DNA of 64,000 nt, taken from contig MDYQ01000069.1 of assembly GCA_003024175.1 (NCBI GenBank), positions 1-64,000 of the forward strand, in the 5' to 3' direction. Position 1 is the stretch's first letter. Each line of letters begins with the position of its first letter. This DNA is from Planoprotostelium fungivorum (lineage: Eukaryota > Evosea > Variosea > Cavosteliida > Cavosteliaceae). The notes beneath the pieces are model-generated. The model had not been told where the DNA came from. It made no database searches and saw nothing but the letters and a program-made list of their open reading frames with translations. Positions 61,268 through 64,000 of this stretch are shown here, piece after piece. The translations under genes were made by a program, and so were the position numbers.

Positions 61268-64000
61268 TCAATCGTTCATGTTGTCTTCCAGCTGGTTCGG
61301 TGGAATGAAACCGGGGATGGCCATCGCCTTCTTTGCCGCTTCTTCTCTCTCCATCGCCATCTGCTGCTCCTTCTCCTCTAAAAACAAGTCATCATTGTCA
61401 CCACTGTTGAACTCCTGTGTCACGGTGAGTGAAACAACTCGACGTAGAATGGTGGACGTATTCACGGTGAGAGAGATTCAGATGGTGAAATGGAAAGATG
61501 TCTCTCACCTTCATTTGAGCTAAGAAGTCACGGAGGTGAGTCTTGAAGGCAGGGAGGGGTACGTCTAAATTGAAGAGACCGAGGACGAACGTCTTCACTT
61601 GGTTGGGAGAGAGGTTAGGAAAGGCATGAGTCAGCAGATCGATCACGTTCTGACGCAGGTATCTGTCTCTCGATCAATCTCCCCTTCGAAAAGAATAAAA
61701 TGAATTAAAATACCTCTGATTTGTCATGGATGGATCCATGTTGGCGTTGGCGGGCCAAAGTGGCACGGTCACGGCACCCGTCTCCACTAATCGGAACATG
61801 GTCATCAAGATGGTCGCCTGCAATTTGAAGGCTATATTTCATCAATCTACAACCCGCCAATCCTATTTTCTCACCCGATTTATGCATGGTGTCGGTGAGT
61901 ACGTAAAAGATGTCCGTTAAGAGGGGGATGAAGTACAGTTTGTAGAATCCAGACGAAATTTCGGCGGATTCTTCAGAGATGTTTTTCAGTAGCTCCAACA
62001 GGATGGACAGACCCGTCTCTGATATGTGTCTCTCCGTGTGTTTGAATGCCCACACGACCGAATCGATGACCAACTTGAACTGAGCCGCGTTGAGGGTGAA
62101 GAAGGCTGGGGGCACGATCAATCGAGACGATCTACAACGTTGTAGACCCACCTCGGAAGCAGTGTTGGTTGATGGCGCGGAGGAGAGTGAAAAAGTGGAG
62201 ACGATGATCTGGATGATCCTCAAAATTTTTTGTGATCATCTCCAGCGTACAGCCGAACACCGACTCGAAAATTCGCGGAATTTCCGGGGTCATGAGACCC
62301 TGCAGCTTGTTGATGATGACCACCATCAGCGACAAGACCTGATGATGACGTCATCATGACGTCATGACACGTCATCTCACCTCGGCTGGTCTGGTGTCCG
62401 CGCTGATGGCAGCGTAGTCGTTGAGTACAGTCTCGAGTAGGGGTGGAATGAAATGCTTTAGAATGTAATCGTTGTCCTCTGACTTGTCTATGAAGCATTC
62501 GAGCAGCTTCAAGGTTTCCTTCTTGACCACTCTCATGGCTCTGGCAGCTGAAGTGCTGGCGGCAAACTGTCCACCGGTGTTGATGATGTTGGTGATGAGA
62601 CCACTGTAGGCTCGATAGAGAGCAAGCATGTCCATGTAGATGCGACCGAGTTGGGAGATGTAGCAGTGACCCATGGAAGAACAGGCACGGATGTTTGTCT
62701 TGAGAATGTTGGCGATGTTTTTCATCGTGTCTTCCTTTTGGAGGACGCTGACGTCGGTTCCTGCCATGGCAATGATGTTCTGCCACTGTGGAGGATCAAT
62801 CGATTGGGACGGCAGGTTGTAGATCACCGTTCGGTTGGGCATTTCCATGAGGCGGACGATGAGGTTGTCTCTGATCTGTGGGTCGGGCTGAGATTGAATC
62901 ATGTAGCCTATGGCCTCGTAGAAGGTCTGGATCTGACTGTTGTCTAATTCTTGGATGATGGTGGGGAGAGTCAATAGGATCTCGTCCACGAAGGGAAATT
63001 GTTCGAGCAATTGGACGCGGACAAACTTGTGTCGACACTTTTGAGAAATCTTGAGGAACGTATCGCAGGCCTGGAAGGGTCAGAACGTGGCGGATTGTAG
63101 ATGGATGGATGGCGAGTTGTAGACGGATGGATGGCGGGTTGTAGATGAGATGTCACCATGTCCTGCACTCCCGGATGGTTCTCGTGCATGAATTCAAACA
63201 GCTTGTTGACCACTGTCTTCAGAAACTTCCAGTGGGCTCTTAGGAACCTGGGGTATTGTCCCACGACATACATGATGTCACTGGCTACAACGGCCTTGTT
63301 GTCTTTACCCTTCTTGCACTCGCACAGTCCCAAGAGTTCTTTGATCACGGTGACCAAAAACCTCTTCTCACTGTCTTCACCTGATGCATGTGTCAGATGA
63401 TGACGTATGATGACGTATCATAAGTTATCATGACGTATGATGACGTATAATAAAGTACGATAACGTATGATGACTCACTCTGAGCACCACTGATGGCACC
63501 GATGGCCCAGCAGAGTGTGTTGAGATTCTGCCAACTCCACTCTGTTCCATCGACTTGTGCTTGCAATTTGTCCAGCATGATGGCCTGTGTGTCTTCGGGG
63601 TCCAGATGAGTCAAGAAGACGAGTGTCTCTCTCATGCTCTTGTACAGAGTGATCGCGTCAGAGTCTTTGAAGGCTTCCCTGACAATCTCTCCGTCTTCGT
63701 TCTCTACAACCAGCACCTGCGAGTCACGTGAGATGTCATGTCGTGATGTCATGAGGGTGGTGTGATATCGTGTGGGGCGGTGTGATGTCGCATGTGATAT
63801 CTTACCTCTTCGGGCTTGGGCATGCGGCGGATGAGAGCGTGACGTGCTTTGCTTAGAACTGGAGCGTAGAAATTCTTTCTTTGGTACACGTTGCTGGTGT
63901 TGATCAACATCTGTCCTGGCTCGTGGTACAGATCAGAAGCCTGCATCAGATCAGTCATCATCATCATCGCGATCAGTCTCGATCGTCGATCGCTGATCGA
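61268..64000 (-). CDS. XPO1: Exportin-1 (CRM1), C-terminal two thirds; 5' end outside window
   Basis: Running leftward from 64000 the exons match CRM1 continuously: [55 protein letters not shown] then [60 protein letters not shown] and [20 protein letters not shown], with an acidic C-terminus [17 protein letters not shown] ending EDNMND-stop at 61268. CRM1 exports leucine-rich NES cargo with Ran-GTP. The Cys in ELLGLCE is the leptomycin B target residue (Cys528 in human), so sensitivity is predicted. Introns include a perfect palindrome (62131-62146) and a triplicated half-site (63084-63145). Confidence 0.95.
62131..62146. repeat. Perfect intronic palindrome TCTACAACGTTGTAGA (CRM1 intron)
   Basis: On the coding (minus) strand the intron begins GTGGG directly followed by the palindrome and ends CCCCCAG; flanking exons encode AINQHCFR and AFFTLNAAQ. 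Confidence 0.9.
63084..63145 (-). repeat. Triplicated TCTACAAC half-site in a CRM1 intron
   Basis: Three tandem copies of about 22 nt, each (A/G)TCTACAAyyCGCCATCC, fill the intron after GVQDM. Confidence 0.85.

Overview
The window is nuclear DNA of an intron-rich unicellular eukaryote. Genes lie on both strands with little space between them. Most are cut by very short introns (about 35-60 nt, nearly all beginning GTGAG or similar) and there is no operon structure. Gene content mixes animal/amoeba-like signalling (CH-IQ-RhoGEF-PH, NDR kinase, EF-hand kinase, TBC and ankyrin proteins, a GPS-bearing receptor) with families best known from fungi (GT15 mannosyltransferase, RTA1-type membrane protein, phosphofructokinase with an N-terminal glyoxalase-like domain). 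A MORN3-type protein suggests a lineage able to build cilia. My best guess is a protosteloid amoebozoan (Planoprotostelium-like); this is inference, not proof.

Layout. 1-9 kb: end of a TilS-like gene, a foldback element, a nuclear protein of unknown role, a small secreted Cys-rich protein, EIPR1 (WD40), a small membrane protein, a DUF2470 membrane protein and MORN3. 9-20 kb: BUD31, an ankyrin-TBC fusion, a homeodomain protein, phosphofructokinase and a GNAT acetyltransferase. 20-33 kb: a putatively myristoylated EF-hand kinase, a lysine-rich protein, a RING-TRAF-FYVE-like gene with two apparent breaks, an NDR kinase, an unknown Ser/Lys-rich protein and an RTA1 protein. 33-41 kb: tRNA-Ala, a two-DH RhoGEF, a GT15 mannosyltransferase sharing an 80-bp promoter with it, a truncated eL19-like gene and mitochondrial bL17. 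41-53 kb: a giant repetitive GPI-type surface protein, a coiled-coil protein, a subtilisin-like protease, small genes, BDP1 (TFIIIB) and an Asp/Asn beta-hydroxylase. 53-64 kb: a receptor with LRR-like ectodomain, TIG domain, Thr/Ser stalk, GPS, one membrane span and a pseudokinase; two tRNA-Val genes differing at one base in opposite orientation; an F-box/repeat gene; and exportin-1 (CRM1), running off the window.

Two signals stand out. First, the introns are built from a small set of palindromic words. The main one is TCTACAACGTTGTAGA, seen whole or as half-sites in introns of many unrelated genes on both strands. In at least ten introns the right half-site itself supplies the 3' splice site within a shared ending, TGAC(T/G)CGTTGTAG|A. 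This looks like an intron family (introner-like) or a splicing-linked motif. Second, the GPS-single TM-pseudokinase receptor is an unusual architecture that would couple an autoproteolysed adhesion ectodomain to a cytoplasmic pseudokinase.
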